A stretch of 64,000 nt of DNA, taken from Campylobacterota bacterium. Lineage in GTDB: Bacteria > Campylobacterota > Campylobacteria > Campylobacterales > Sulfurimonadaceae. Shown here piece after piece: positions 1 to 9,720 of the stretch. The stretch lies in NCBI GenBank assembly GCA_040752835.1, contig JBFMGG010000007.1, forward strand, positions 62,001-126,000, in the 5' to 3' direction. The translations under genes and the position numbers were made by a program. How positions within the stretch are numbered: the first letter of the stretch is position 1; every line of letters starts with the position of its first letter. The notes under the pieces are model-generated. The model was not told the origin of the DNA, did not search any database, and saw only the letters and a list, made by a program, of their open reading frames with translations.

Positions 1-1070
1 TCGATCTTGACGAAACGGATGCCGAAGAGGTCGTGCAAAAAGGCGAACATCCCTTCCATGACCGAGCGTTGTTCGAAATAGGGGCGATACTCCTCCTCGT
101 CGATGTCGTAGCGCGCTTTTTTGAGAATTTCGCCGTAAAAGGCGGTGTCGTAGCTTTGCAGCTCGATCCCCCCGGCGATCTCGCGGAGTTCGGCAATCTC
201 CTGCTCCGCCTGTGGGCGAGACGCGTCGATCAGTTCGTGGAGGAATTTGAAAACGGCATCCGTATCGGGGGCCATTTTGGAAGCCAGGGAATACTGGGCG
301 TAATTGTCGAATCCGAGCAGCGCCGCGCTCTCCTGGCGCAATGAGAGAAGCTCGTCGATGATCGTCCCGTTTTGCGGCGCGCGCGTCGTATAGGCCCGGT
401 AGAGCTCTTCTCGCACCGCGCGGTTGGGGCCGTAGGTCATGTAGGCGATGTAAGAGGGCATCTGGAGCGTAAAACGGTATTTGACGACCCCCTCTTCTTC
501 GAAGCGGGCGTTTTCGAGGTCACTTTCGGGGATCCCCTCCACGTCGGCTTCGTCGGTGATGATTTTCTCATAGGCGTTGGTCGCGTCAAGGAGGTTTTGC
601 GAAAAGTCGTTCGTCAGGGTGCTTTTGCGGAGATTGATTTCGGCGAGACGGGCTTTGGCCGTCTCGTCAAGGTGGGCGCCGGCAAGTTCGAAATGGAGGA
701 TGTTCAGATCGAGCAGGCGCTGTTGTTCGGGGTCGAGAACGTCGTATTCGGCGGCCTTGATCTGTTTAAACGCTTCGTAGAGGCCCAGGTTTTGCCCCAC
801 ATAGGTCGAATATTCCGTCAGAATCGGCAGCGCTTCGGCGTAAATTTTTTGGGTCGCTTCGGAGTTTTTGACGGCATTGATGTGGGAGAGGGGGGTAAAG
901 AGCAGCTCGAGTTCTTCTTCCATAAAATCGAAGGGGCGCACGAAGTTGGCGTACGTCTTTACGGGAACATCCAGCAGCTCTTCGACGGTGTGGCGGTTTT
1001 GCGCGATCAGCGCGTTGAGATCGTCGATAAAGGTATCCAGGTTCAGCTTGAAATCGTTAAAGGGGGTCAT
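1..1070 (-). CDS. prlC: Oligopeptidase A-like M3 metallopeptidase (N-terminal part, cut by window start)
   Basis: About 356 residues are present, and the gene continues past the left edge. Late in the visible part the reading shows RPYFEQRSVMEGMF followed by AFLHDLFGI, typical of the M3A oligopeptidase A/thimet oligopeptidase family just before the catalytic region. The zinc-binding HExxH motif lies beyond the edge, so activity cannot be judged. The family consists of cytoplasmic zinc peptidases that degrade short peptides, including signal-peptide remnants. The start is an ATG at 1070 preceded by AGGAGAG. It is divergent from the DUF502 gene, with 85 bases between the two starts. The family call is firm; the symbol is by similarity. 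Confidence 0.82.
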   Translation of the reverse strand, partial: MTPFNDFKLNLDTFIDDLNALIAQNRHTVEELLDVPVKTYANFVRPFDFMEEELELLFTPLSHINAVKNSEATQKIYAEALPILTEYSTYVGQNLGLYEAFKQIKAAEYDVLDPEQQRLLDLNILHFELAGAHLDETAKARLAEINLRKSTLTNDFSQNLLDATNAYEKIITDEADVEGIPESDLENARFEEEGVVKYRFTLQMPSYIAYMTYGPNRAVREELYRAYTTRAPQNGTIIDELLSLRQESAALLGFDNYAQYSLASKMAPDTDAVFKFLHELIDASRPQAEQEIAELREIAGGIELQSYDTAFYGEILKKARYDIDEEEYRPYFEQRSVMEGMFAFLHDLFGIRFVKI

Positions 1071-1122
1071 ATTCTCTCCTAATATAGGACGTTATTGTAG
1101 TGCAGCGTTTCAAAAAATATTC

Positions 1123-1128
1123 TATAAT
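1123..1128 (+). promoter_or_regulatory. Candidate -10 box for the DUF502 gene
   Basis: A perfect TATAAT lies 27 bases before the ATG at 1156, preceded by an A/T-rich stretch. No good -35 is seen at 16-18 bases, which is usual for Campylobacterota sigma-70 promoters. Confidence 0.5.
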
Positions 1129-1155
1129 TTGACAATTTGTTATCAAGGCCCAACC

Positions 1156-1767
1156 ATGCGCGCGACCCTTCGAACCAAAATCCAGCAGCTGCTCCGCTAC
1201 ATCTTTGTCGGCGGGCTTTCGATGTTCCCGCTGATCCTGGTGCTCATCGTCGTCAATTTCATCAAGGATCTGGGAATAAGCGCGTTTTCTTCGCTTCACC
1301 AGTACACCCATTCGTTCGGCGTGACCGTCGCGCTGATCGTCATCGTGATCGTTTTGTTCGCGGTGCTGGGGTATTCGATCGAAAAATACGGCCGTTCGAT
1401 GTTCGTCTCCATCATCGACAGCCTGTTCGAGAGAATCCCGGCGATCCGATCGGTCTACTCGGTCTCCAAAAAACTGGCAACCATGCTCTCCGGCGGCGAA
1501 GACGGGGGAAAAAAGGAAGTGGTGCTCGTCGAATATCCCAAAGAAGCAGTCTGGGTACCGGCCTACCTGCTCAACCGCCAGGGGAACATCTGCGTTCTGT
1601 TCATCCCCACGTCGCCCAATCCTACAAGCGGTTACACGGTGATTGTGGACGAGAAGCTGACGATCAAAACGACCCTGACCCTTCAGGAAGCGTCGTCGTT
1701 CATTATCAGCATGGGGGCCGATTTCCCCAAAAAAGAGGAGATCGCCGAAAAACTCAACGTCCGCTGA
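1156..1767 (+). CDS. DUF502 family inner-membrane protein
   Basis: This 203-residue protein has two hydrophobic segments near the N-terminus (about residues 15-36 and 50-72), a short loop containing SIIDSLFERIPAIRSVYS, and a soluble C-terminal half with the family pattern VLVEYPKEAVWVPAYL and FIPTSPNPTSGY. These features match DUF502, a widespread bacterial membrane family of unknown function. The ATG at 1156 is chosen because homology begins there; the upstream open frame is antisense to the M3 peptidase gene. The gene ends one base before the convergent protease gene, with no visible terminator between them. Confidence 0.85.
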   Translation: MRATLRTKIQQLLRYIFVGGLSMFPLILVLIVVNFIKDLGISAFSSLHQYTHSFGVTVALIVIVIVLFAVLGYSIEKYGRSMFVSIIDSLFERIPAIRSVYSVSKKLATMLSGGEDGGKKEVVLVEYPKEAVWVPAYLLNRQGNICVLFIPTSPNPTSGYTVIVDEKLTIKTTLTLQEASSFIISMGADFPKKEEIAEKLNVR

Positions 1768-1768
1768 G

Positions 1769-2866
1769 TTATTCGAATTCGTCGTATTTGGGTTCGAGGG
1801 CTTTGAAGCGTTCGATGAGAAGTTTCTGGTAGCGGGGCGCTTCGCGATAAAGCTTTTCGAGCGCTTCGGTCCCATGGTGCAGGGTGAGCGAAGAATCGAC
1901 GACGATGTAGGAGAGGAAAACCGTGTTCTCGTTGATCGAGAACTGCAGCCGTTGTAAAAGACCGTTCTCCTCCAGCAAAAAATCGTAGAGTGCGTCGATG
2001 TTTTCCTGCGGGATACGGCAAAGGGGGGAGTCGGCGATGACGATCCCGTTGTCGTAATAGTTGATGTCGATCCGGGTCGTTCCGGTTTCGCTCCGCCAGC
2101 TTCGCTGGCTGCGCCGGGAGAGGGTGACGTTGACCCCCAGGTTTTGGAGGATCGTCTCCACGAGCGCCACGACGCCGGTCGGCTTGTACCCCTCTCGGCG
2201 TCGCTTGGCCACTTCGAGCTTGGTACCGCATTTGGGGCAGTAGTCGTTGCGTATCGTCTCTTCGCGGATCAGGTTTTTGCACGATACGCAGCGGATGACG
2301 TTCTCTTGAGCTTCCGTTTTGAACTGGACCAGTGCTTCGTGCAACAGGTAAGCGGGGAGCGCGAACCCCAGATTGTTCGAATTCTGGATGATGAAAGTGT
2401 TGACGCCGATCACTTCGGTATTTTCGTTCAACAGCGGCCCTCCGCTGTTGCCCGGATTGATCGCGGCGTCGAACTGGATGTATTCGACTTCACCCTGCAG
2501 CCGTGCGGCTTTGGAGACGATCCCCTCGGTGGTGGAATAATTCAGGCCGTAGGGATGGCCGATCGCGATGACGCTGTCGCCGTCATGGACCTGTTCGAGG
2601 CTGAGGCTCAGAGGGTGCTCGCAGACCAGGGGAAGGGGGGAACGGACAAATGCCAGATCGTACGCGGGATCGTCATAAACGACGGTTCCGATTGTTTTGG
2701 GAAGCGTTTCGGTGCTGATGAGCACCTCCTTGAGCCCCCCGACGACGTGTGAATTGGTGACGATCAGTCCGTCGCATACGAAGCCGCTTCCGCTTCCGTA
2801 GGGGGTGGTCACCTGAACGATGCTCTCGATGGTTCTCTCCACCATCTTCTGGGTAGCGAGATTCAT
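1769..2866 (-). CDS. HtrA/DegP-like trypsin-fold serine protease with zinc ribbon
   Basis: This 365-residue protein has the S1C catalytic triad: His40 in TNSHVVGG, Asp70 in AYDLAFV, and Ser141 in NPGNSGGP. A zinc ribbon follows (C193-x2-C196 ... C210-x2-C213). In place of a PDZ domain there is a roughly 130-residue C-terminal region (pattern IDINYYDNGIVIADSP ... ENTVFLSYIVVD) that resembles the YbjN/secretion-chaperone-like fold by eye. No signal peptide is seen, so a cytoplasmic location is likely, unlike classical HtrA. A GTG at 2872 would overlap the upstream stop, but the GGAGG at 2875-2879 is correctly spaced (8 bases) only for the ATG at 2866. It is the second gene of a tight pair with the 442-aa gene. 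Confidence 0.82.
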   Translation of the reverse strand: MNLATQKMVERTIESIVQVTTPYGSGSGFVCDGLIVTNSHVVGGLKEVLISTETLPKTIGTVVYDDPAYDLAFVRSPLPLVCEHPLSLSLEQVHDGDSVIAIGHPYGLNYSTTEGIVSKAARLQGEVEYIQFDAAINPGNSGGPLLNENTEVIGVNTFIIQNSNNLGFALPAYLLHEALVQFKTEAQENVIRCVSCKNLIREETIRNDYCPKCGTKLEVAKRRREGYKPTGVVALVETILQNLGVNVTLSRRSQRSWRSETGTTRIDINYYDNGIVIADSPLCRIPQENIDALYDFLLEENGLLQRLQFSINENTVFLSYIVVDSSLTLHHGTEALEKLYREAPRYQKLLIERFKALEPKYDEFE

Positions 2867-2868
2867 CT

Positions 2869-4197
2869 TCACACCTCCGTGAAATCGAGATTTTTGATTT
2901 GGAGATAAAAACTCTGGCTGAAATGGTCCAGATCGGTGTAGTTTAGATCGTCCGCAAAGTTTCGCAACCCTTTGTAGCGCTCGGTATAGGGTTCGATCGC
3001 CGACGCGATCCGCTGCCCGATACGGTGGGTATCGAAGCTTTTAGTGAGGGGATCGTAGAGGGGAGGTTCCCCTTCGGCCGCGAAAAAGTCGCCCGCATAA
3101 ATCTCGACGTGCAGATGCATCAGGCTGCGCAGGGAGGGGTGCAGTCCGTAATTGTAGAGGATGTAGAGGGCGATGTAGCGGTAGATGACGCTGATGACGT
3201 AATGGGAACGGTTGTTTTTGTACCACCGCACTTTCGCGAGCGATTCGTCGATAAAGGAGGCGATTTCGTCGTGGAGGGCGTGTTCGTACGGCGAAAAAGT
3301 GTACGGGGCGGTGTAAAACTGTGTCGCGAACGTTTCGGGAGAAATCGCGTCCAGCTCCCCCAGATAGGTTTCGAGCTCGGCATTTTTGTCTTCGGTGAGC
3401 TTTTCGTCGTCGAGGAAATAGCCGTTGATTTTTTCATTGATCTCTTTGGCCAGTTTTTTGCGCGGCATCAGGAGATAATCGATCTGCAGCAGCAAGGCGA
3501 GGTAGCTGAACGATACCATACCGCTGTTGTCGTTGGACAGAAGCCCGACCAGGCTTTGGCGCGTTCGGGCGATCCATTCGCGCATCAGGGCGTAGTGACG
3601 TTGCGAACGTTCCCGCGGCAGAGGGGAGACGTGATCGTATTCGAGCAGGATCGTTTCGTCGAATTCCGCGGCGATGAACTCTTTTTCGAAATCGGCGTTC
3701 AGGGCGATTTCACGCAGGGGGTAAAAGATTTTTTGCGGGGTGACGGTCGCGTTGTCGAGCCGGATGCGCAGGCGTACCACCCCCTCCTCGCGGCTGAAAC
3801 GGCCGTAGGTGAGCTGGAAATTCCGTTCCAGGAAACGGCGTTTGACTGCGACGTCAAGACCCTCGCACACGGCGATATCGGCATACGCCTCGAACGATTC
3901 GGGGGTGACGGTTCCCCGGATGAGGGCACTCCCCTGGTAGAGGAGAAAAACGATGCGATCGTCGTGTTTTTCGAGGCTGAGGTGAGAGAGGGGGTGATCG
4001 CTCTGTTCATGCAGCAGCGACGAGAGGAAACATTCGTACCCCCGAAGTTTGTCACCCTGGACGAAGGCTTCGGACGCCTCGTCGAAAAGTTCCCGTTCGT
4101 CCGGATTGGGCAGTGCGTGTATCCCCCGCCCGTAACGCGGCGCATCGGCTTTTGCTCGGGGGGTCAACCATGAACGGAGGGCATCGAACAATCTCAT
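2869..4197 (-). CDS. Conserved hypothetical protein, 442 aa, paired with the protease
   Basis: I do not recognise this protein. It has no signal peptide and no clear membrane segment. An N-terminal charged region (about 1-60) leads into an alpha/beta-looking block (about 80-190, with DRIVFLLYQGSALIRG and NFQLTYGRF) that resembles the C-terminal region of the adjacent protease. The rest is helical and rich in Tyr, Leu and Glu (for example IYRYIALYILYNYG). Its stop lies 2 bases before the protease ATG, so the two are almost certainly co-transcribed. AAGGA at the right distance supports the ATG at 4197. It may be a substrate, adaptor or regulator of the protease; that is inference from position only. 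Confidence 0.7.
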   Translation of the reverse strand: MRLFDALRSWLTPRAKADAPRYGRGIHALPNPDERELFDEASEAFVQGDKLRGYECFLSSLLHEQSDHPLSHLSLEKHDDRIVFLLYQGSALIRGTVTPESFEAYADIAVCEGLDVAVKRRFLERNFQLTYGRFSREEGVVRLRIRLDNATVTPQKIFYPLREIALNADFEKEFIAAEFDETILLEYDHVSPLPRERSQRHYALMREWIARTRQSLVGLLSNDNSGMVSFSYLALLLQIDYLLMPRKKLAKEINEKINGYFLDDEKLTEDKNAELETYLGELDAISPETFATQFYTAPYTFSPYEHALHDEIASFIDESLAKVRWYKNNRSHYVISVIYRYIALYILYNYGLHPSLRSLMHLHVEIYAGDFFAAEGEPPLYDPLTKSFDTHRIGQRIASAIEPYTERYKGLRNFADDLNYTDLDHFSQSFYLQIKNLDFTEV

Positions 4198-4260
4198 CCC
4201 CTGTTTTTCCTTATGTGTAATCTCCCTAGTGTAATCAAAGCAACCTTAAAGCGACGATAA

Positions 4261-5004
<744 letters not shown>

Positions 5005-5026
5005 AATCTCAAAAAAGGAAAACAAA

Positions 5027-5242
5027 ATGAGACTTGAACAACTTACCGCGAAAGCGCTGGAAACAGCGAACATCGACCGTTATCAGCTGGCCCTGGCCGT
5101 CGCCAAACGTTCCGAAGAACTTCAAAACGGCGCCGTATCGAAACTCAACGTCGATGCGAAAAAAAGCAAACCTGCCGACATCGCTTTGATGGAGATCGCC
5201 GAAGGGCTGATCAGCGTCAAAGGTTTTATCGACCGTAACTGA
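5027..5242 (+). CDS. rpoZ: RNA polymerase omega subunit
   Basis: This 71-residue protein carries the omega signature near the N-terminus (RYQLALAVAKRSEEL) and continues with KPADIALMEIAEGLI. Omega helps assemble the beta' subunit into core RNA polymerase and forms part of a ppGpp-binding site in proteobacterial polymerases, so its place just before spoT makes functional sense. The ribosome-binding site AAAAAGGAAAACAA precedes the ATG. The protein is shorter than E. coli omega (91 aa) but normal for this phylum. Confidence 0.93.
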   Translation: MRLEQLTAKALETANIDRYQLALAVAKRSEELQNGAVSKLNVDAKKSKPADIALMEIAEGLISVKGFIDRN

Positions 5243-5263
5243 TTTTACGTCAAAGCCCCATCA

Positions 5264-7420
5264 TTGAACACCATCGATATCGAGACCATTACCCGGATCA
5301 ATGATGTAGAGGCTGCCGTAGAGCACCTCTATTCGCTCATCCCTCCCACCAAACGCATATCTGCCGCCCTCGAGTACGCCCGCGAAGCCCACCGGAATCA
5401 GGTCCGCAAAAGCGGGGAACCCTATATTGTCCATCCCGTCCTCGTCGCCTCGATCGTCGCGGCGATCACGGGGGACGAAGCGATGGTGATCGCCGCGCTC
5501 CTGCACGACGTCGTCGAAGACACCCACATTACAAGCGAAGACGTCGAGCGCGATTACGGTGAAGACGTCGCCAACCTGGTTGAAGGGCTTACCAAAATCG
5601 ATACGATCCGCGACGCCCAGCTGATCCCTTCGAATTCGGACGAAAAACTGGTTGTCTCCGCGCTGTCGTTTCGGAAAATGCTGATCGCCTCCATCGAAGA
5701 CGTCCGTGTCCTCGTCGTCAAACTGTGTGACCGCCTTCACAACATGCTTACCCTTGGGGCCCTCAGCCCCGCCAAACAGCACCGTATCGCCGAAGAGACG
5801 CTGGTCGTTTACGCCCCTATCGCAAACCGCCTGGGGATCTCGTTTCTTAAAAACCAGCTCGAAGATCTCAGTTTTCAGTACCTTTTTAAAGAAGAGAAAG
5901 AGGCGATTGACCTTTATCTCGAAGAAAACTACCGCTCGATCAACTCCCGTCTGAGTATTTTTTGCGAAAAACTGACCAAGATGATGCTCGAAAACGGCTT
6001 CAATGAAGAGGATTTTCAAATCCTCAGCCGGGTTAAGCACGACTACTCCATTTACCTCAAAATGCAGCGTAAGGGGATCAGCATCGATGAGATTCTCGAC
6101 CTTTTGGCCGTTCGGATCCTGGTAAAAAAACCGATCGACTGCTATCGCGTTTTCGGGCTGGTCCATTTGAACTTTCAGCCGCTTAGCTCGCGCTTCAAGG
6201 ATTACATTTCGATCCCCAAGGAAAACGGCTACCAAACGCTGCACACGACAGTTTTCCACGACAGCGCTATTTTCGAGGTGCAGATCCGCACCTACGAGAT
6301 GCACAAAACGGCGGAGCTTGGAGTCGCGGCCCACTGGAAATACAAAAACGGGGGCAACAACCCCATCAGCCTTGAATGGCTCCACAATCTCCAGTACCAG
6401 AACGAATCGGTCGAAGCGTTTTACGAGCTGATCAAAAACGACCTTTTCAGCGACGACATCAGCGTCTTTTCGCCCAAAGGGAAATCGTTTACCCTTCCGC
6501 GCGGAGCGGTTGCTCTTGATTTCGCCTACGCGGTTCACACCGAAGTGGGGGATACGGCGGAAGGGTGCTACATCAACAAGGAAAAAGCGAGCCTTCTGAC
6601 CGAATTGCACAACGGCGATATCGTCAAGATTACCACTGCGCCGAAAAAGATCCTCCGTTGCAGCTGGCTGGATGCGGTTAAGACGTCGCGTGCCAAGGCC
6701 AGCATGCGGGCTAACTGCAACCAGCGGATCCGGATGATCGATGCCCAGAGCGGCATCAATATTATCACCACCATTCTGGGTATTTCGCGGGAAAGGGCCG
6801 AAGCGCTGTTCGAGCAGACCCATCTCGACGATCAGCGTCACCGTATCCCCAGGGAACTCGACCTTCTCAAAGAGACGGTCAACCGTTTCTCTGGCGAGAT
6901 GCGGGGAACGAGCCGTATCAGTTTCTGGAGCCGCAGCCGCGTGAAACCCAAACTCTATGAATTCCCCTCGCTCGAAGTGTATGCGAGCCGGAGCGTGGGA
7001 GACGTCGTATTCGACTACTGCTGTCATCCCAAAACGGGGGATGAAATTGTCGCGTTTCTCCAAGACGGCAAAGCCCACGTTCATCACAAAATGTGCAAAC
7101 ACGCCGCATCGATGATGGAAAAGCACGAACCGATGGTGTTCGTACGGTGGAAACAGCAGCACTATTTCCGCTACCATCTTATCATCAGTATGCAAAGCGC
7201 CCAGGGGTCGCTCGCCGACCTGCTTACTTACATGGCGAAAATGGGTGCCGACATCAACTCCATCGAGCTTGGAAAAGAGCGGACCGAACACACCCAGTAC
7301 TGCGAAATGGAGTTTCAAACCCTCGAAGCCGACATCAACCGTCTTCGTTCAAAACTCGAGAAAAAAGGGAAAATCATACAATTTTTTCGGACCGACGACG
7401 CGTACCGAAGCCAAGGATAA
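5264..7420 (+). CDS. spoT: Bifunctional (p)ppGpp synthetase/hydrolase, RSH family
   Basis: This 718-residue long-form RSH protein has an N-terminal hydrolase domain with HD at residues 81-82 (ALLHDVVEDTH) and IVHP at 55-58. The synthetase domain follows (RVKHDYSIYLKMQRKG, DLLAVRILV, SIPKENGYQTLHTT), then a TGS domain (FSPKGKSFTLPRGAVALDFAY) and a C-terminal ACT-like region. Both catalytic sites look complete, so it should make and degrade the alarmone. Campylobacterota normally carry only this one RSH. The start is a TTG at 5264 with a poor ribosome-binding site; homology begins there. It sits 3 bases before tyrS, so tRNA charging and alarmone control share an operon. Confidence 0.95.
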   Translation: MNTIDIETITRINDVEAAVEHLYSLIPPTKRISAALEYAREAHRNQVRKSGEPYIVHPVLVASIVAAITGDEAMVIAALLHDVVEDTHITSEDVERDYGEDVANLVEGLTKIDTIRDAQLIPSNSDEKLVVSALSFRKMLIASIEDVRVLVVKLCDRLHNMLTLGALSPAKQHRIAEETLVVYAPIANRLGISFLKNQLEDLSFQYLFKEEKEAIDLYLEENYRSINSRLSIFCEKLTKMMLENGFNEEDFQILSRVKHDYSIYLKMQRKGISIDEILDLLAVRILVKKPIDCYRVFGLVHLNFQPLSSRFKDYISIPKENGYQTLHTTVFHDSAIFEVQIRTYEMHKTAELGVAAHWKYKNGGNNPISLEWLHNLQYQNESVEAFYELIKNDLFSDDISVFSPKGKSFTLPRGAVALDFAYAVHTEVGDTAEGCYINKEKASLLTELHNGDIVKITTAPKKILRCSWLDAVKTSRAKASMRANCNQRIRMIDAQSGINIITTILGISRERAEALFEQTHLDDQRHRIPRELDLLKETVNRFSGEMRGTSRISFWSRSRVKPKLYEFPSLEVYASRSVGDVVFDYCCHPKTGDEIVAFLQDGKAHVHHKMCKHAASMMEKHEPMVFVRWKQQHYFRYHLIISMQSAQGSLADLLTYMAKMGADINSIELGKERTEHTQYCEMEFQTLEADINRLRSKLEKKGKIIQFFRTDDAYRSQG

Positions 7421-7423
7421 AAC

Positions 7424-8626
7424 ATGATCAACGAAGCATTACGAGAAATCAGACGCGGCACCGCCGAAATCATCGACGACGAACGTATCGTCGCCCTTGT
7501 GAAAAACTACTTTGAAAAAGGGGAAACGTACACCGTGAAAGCGGGGTTCGACCCGACCGCCCCCGATTTGCACCTGGGACACACGGTATTGCTGCAAAAG
7601 CTGGCAATTTTTCAGAAATACGGCGCGCGCGTACAGTTTCTGATCGGAGATTTCACCGCCCAGATCGGGGACCCGACCGGCAAAAGTGAAACCCGCAAAA
7701 AACTCCTCCCCGCGCAGGTACAGGAAAACGCCCAGACGTACAAAAACCAGGTTTTCAAGATCCTTGATCCGGAAAAAACGACCGTCGTTTTCAACGCCGA
7801 CTGGCTTAACGCTCTCGGCGCGGCAGGGATGCTCGAACTCACTACCACCTACAACGTCGCACGGATGCTCGAACGCGACGATTTCGACAAACGTCACAAA
7901 GCGGGGATCTCCATTTCGATCAGCGAATTCCTCTACCCGCTGCTGCAGGGATACGACAGCGTCCACCTGCGCAGCGATATCGAGATCGGCGGGACGGATC
8001 AGAAATTCAACCTCCTGATGGGGCGGCACCTGCAGCGCGTCTACGAAACGGGCAAAGAGCAGGCGGTATTGATGATGCCGATCCTCGAGGGGCTTGACGG
8101 CGTCCAGAAAATGTCTAAAAGCCTCGGCAATTACATTGCGGTCGCCGATGCGCCGGGTGACATGTACGGCAAGGTACTCAGTATCAGCGATACACTGATG
8201 TGGCGTTATTACGAGCTGCTCAGCTCCAAAACGCTTGACGAGATCGACACCCTCAAAAAAGGGGTGGAGGAAGGGACGCTGCATCCCAAAAAGGTCAAAG
8301 AGGCCCTTGCGATCGAAATTACGGCCCGCTTCCATTCGAGCGACGCGGCCGAAGCGGCGCACGCCGAATTTGAACGGGTTCACGCCCAGAGCGAAATCCC
8401 CAGCGATATGGAAGAGTTTACCGTCTCCGGACCGCTTTGGATCGCCAAGGCGCTGGTCGACTGCGGCTTAAGCCCATCTACTTCGCAGGCACGGCGGGAG
8501 ATTAAGCAAGGCTCTGTTAAAATCGATCAAAACAAACTAAGCGATGAGCAATACCAGCTGGAAGAGGGCGAATACGTTCTTCAGGTCGGTAAACGTAAAT
8601 TTGCGCGATTAAAGGTTATCAAATGA
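7424..8626 (+). CDS. tyrS: Tyrosyl-tRNA synthetase
   Basis: This 400-residue class I synthetase charges tRNA-Tyr with tyrosine using ATP. The HIGH motif appears as HLGHT, in the context TAPDLHLGHTVLLQKL. The KMSKS motif is exact (VQKMSKSLGNYI). The C-terminal S4-like RNA-binding domain reads PSTSQARREIKQGSVKID. The length and the LGH variant fit the TyrRS subtype common in epsilon- and some gammaproteobacteria. Its stop overlaps the start of the next gene by 4 bases (ATGA), indicating translational coupling. Confidence 0.96.
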   Translation: MINEALREIRRGTAEIIDDERIVALVKNYFEKGETYTVKAGFDPTAPDLHLGHTVLLQKLAIFQKYGARVQFLIGDFTAQIGDPTGKSETRKKLLPAQVQENAQTYKNQVFKILDPEKTTVVFNADWLNALGAAGMLELTTTYNVARMLERDDFDKRHKAGISISISEFLYPLLQGYDSVHLRSDIEIGGTDQKFNLLMGRHLQRVYETGKEQAVLMMPILEGLDGVQKMSKSLGNYIAVADAPGDMYGKVLSISDTLMWRYYELLSSKTLDEIDTLKKGVEEGTLHPKKVKEALAIEITARFHSSDAAEAAHAEFERVHAQSEIPSDMEEFTVSGPLWIAKALVDCGLSPSTSQARREIKQGSVKIDQNKLSDEQYQLEEGEYVLQVGKRKFARLKVIK

Positions 8627-9714
8627 GTCTTCCGCCACTTACAATCGGGAAATATACGATCCCAAAACCCATTGTACAGGGCGGCATGGGCGTCGGTATC
8701 AGCTGGGACCGTCTGGCCGGAACCGTCTCCGCCGAAGGGGGGCTTGGGGTTATCAGCGCCGTAGGAACCGGATATTACGGTGACAAGGCCTATGCCGACA
8801 AACTCGTTGCCGGGCGGCCGCTGGATGCGGAAAATTTCTATTCCAAAAAAGGGCTGGCGGCCATCGTCGAAAACGCCCGTAAAATCTGCGGCGACGCTCC
8901 GCTGGCGGCGAATATCCTCTACGCGATCAACGACTACGGCCGCGTTGTCCGCGACGCGTGCGAAGCGGGGATTGACATCATCATCACCGGTGCGGGGCTG
9001 CCGACCAACATGCCCGAATTCACCGCCGACTTCCCCGACGTGGCACTGGTTCCCATCGTCTCTTCCCCAAAGGCGCTCTCGATCATTTGCAAACGGTGGG
9101 AAAAACGCTACAACCGCCTCCCGGACGCCGTTGTTCTCGAAGGGCCAAAAAGCGGCGGACACCAGGGGTTTACGTACGAGCAGTGTTTTATGGATGAATA
9201 CCAGCTCGAAAACCTTGTCGCTCCCGTCGTCGAAGAAGCGGCGGCATGGGGGAACATTCCCGTGATCGCGGCCGGAGGGATCTGGGACAAAAACGACATC
9301 GACGCGATGATGGCGCTGGGCGCTTCGGGGGTCCAGATGGGGACCCGCTTTATCGGCACGCACGAATGTGACGCCCACGAGAATTTCAAAAAAGTGCTCC
9401 TGAACGCCAAAGAAGAGGATATCACCCTCATGAAATCGCCGGTAGGGTATCCCGCACGGGGCGTGCGGACGAATCTGCGTGATCTGATCGATACCCGCAC
9501 CGGGCCTTCGATCAAATGTATTTCCAACTGCGTCGCCCCCTGCAACCGCGGAGTCGAAGCCAAAGAGGTCGGTTTTTGTATCGCCGACCGCCTGAGCGAC
9601 GCCTATTTCGGCGATTTGGAGCTTGGGCTCTATTTTTCGGGAACAAACGGTTACCGAATCGATGAGATTATCTCCGTCAAAGAGCTGATGGACAAACTCA
9701 CGCACGGGGAATAA
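8623..9714 (+). CDS. Nitronate monooxygenase/FabK-family FMN oxidoreductase
   Basis: This 363-residue TIM-barrel flavoprotein has the family's N-terminal KPIVQGGMGVGIS and GGLGVIS, the catalytic-His segment SGGHQGF, and the FMN phosphate-binding pattern AAGGIWDKNDIDAMMALGASGVQMGTRF read in two parts. The family includes nitronate monooxygenase (detoxifies propionate-3-nitronate) and FabK enoyl-ACP reductase. Late cysteines (CISNCVAPC) are unusual and could bind metal or form a disulfide. The gene sits between tyrS and the amidase, as in other Campylobacterota. The family is certain; the substrate is not. Confidence 0.82.
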   Translation: MSLPPLTIGKYTIPKPIVQGGMGVGISWDRLAGTVSAEGGLGVISAVGTGYYGDKAYADKLVAGRPLDAENFYSKKGLAAIVENARKICGDAPLAANILYAINDYGRVVRDACEAGIDIIITGAGLPTNMPEFTADFPDVALVPIVSSPKALSIICKRWEKRYNRLPDAVVLEGPKSGGHQGFTYEQCFMDEYQLENLVAPVVEEAAAWGNIPVIAAGGIWDKNDIDAMMALGASGVQMGTRFIGTHECDAHENFKKVLLNAKEEDITLMKSPVGYPARGVRTNLRDLIDTRTGPSIKCISNCVAPCNRGVEAKEVGFCIADRLSDAYFGDLELGLYFSGTNGYRIDEIISVKELMDKLTHGE

Positions 9715-9720
9715 TCTTAC

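Noticed and set aside
2867-2872. GTG start for the HtrA-like protease
   Set aside because: The only good Shine-Dalgarno (2875-2879) is 2 bases from it but 8 bases from the ATG at 2866.
3025-4173. A 382-codon open frame antisense to the 442-aa gene
   Set aside because: It is rich in Phe, Val, Gly and Asp as expected of a complementary-strand shadow. The minus-strand frame has a ribosome-binding site and couples to the protease gene.
5261-7318. A 685-codon open frame antisense to spoT
   Set aside because: It mirrors the spoT coding frame, has no family similarity and an unlikely composition; spoT has every expected domain.
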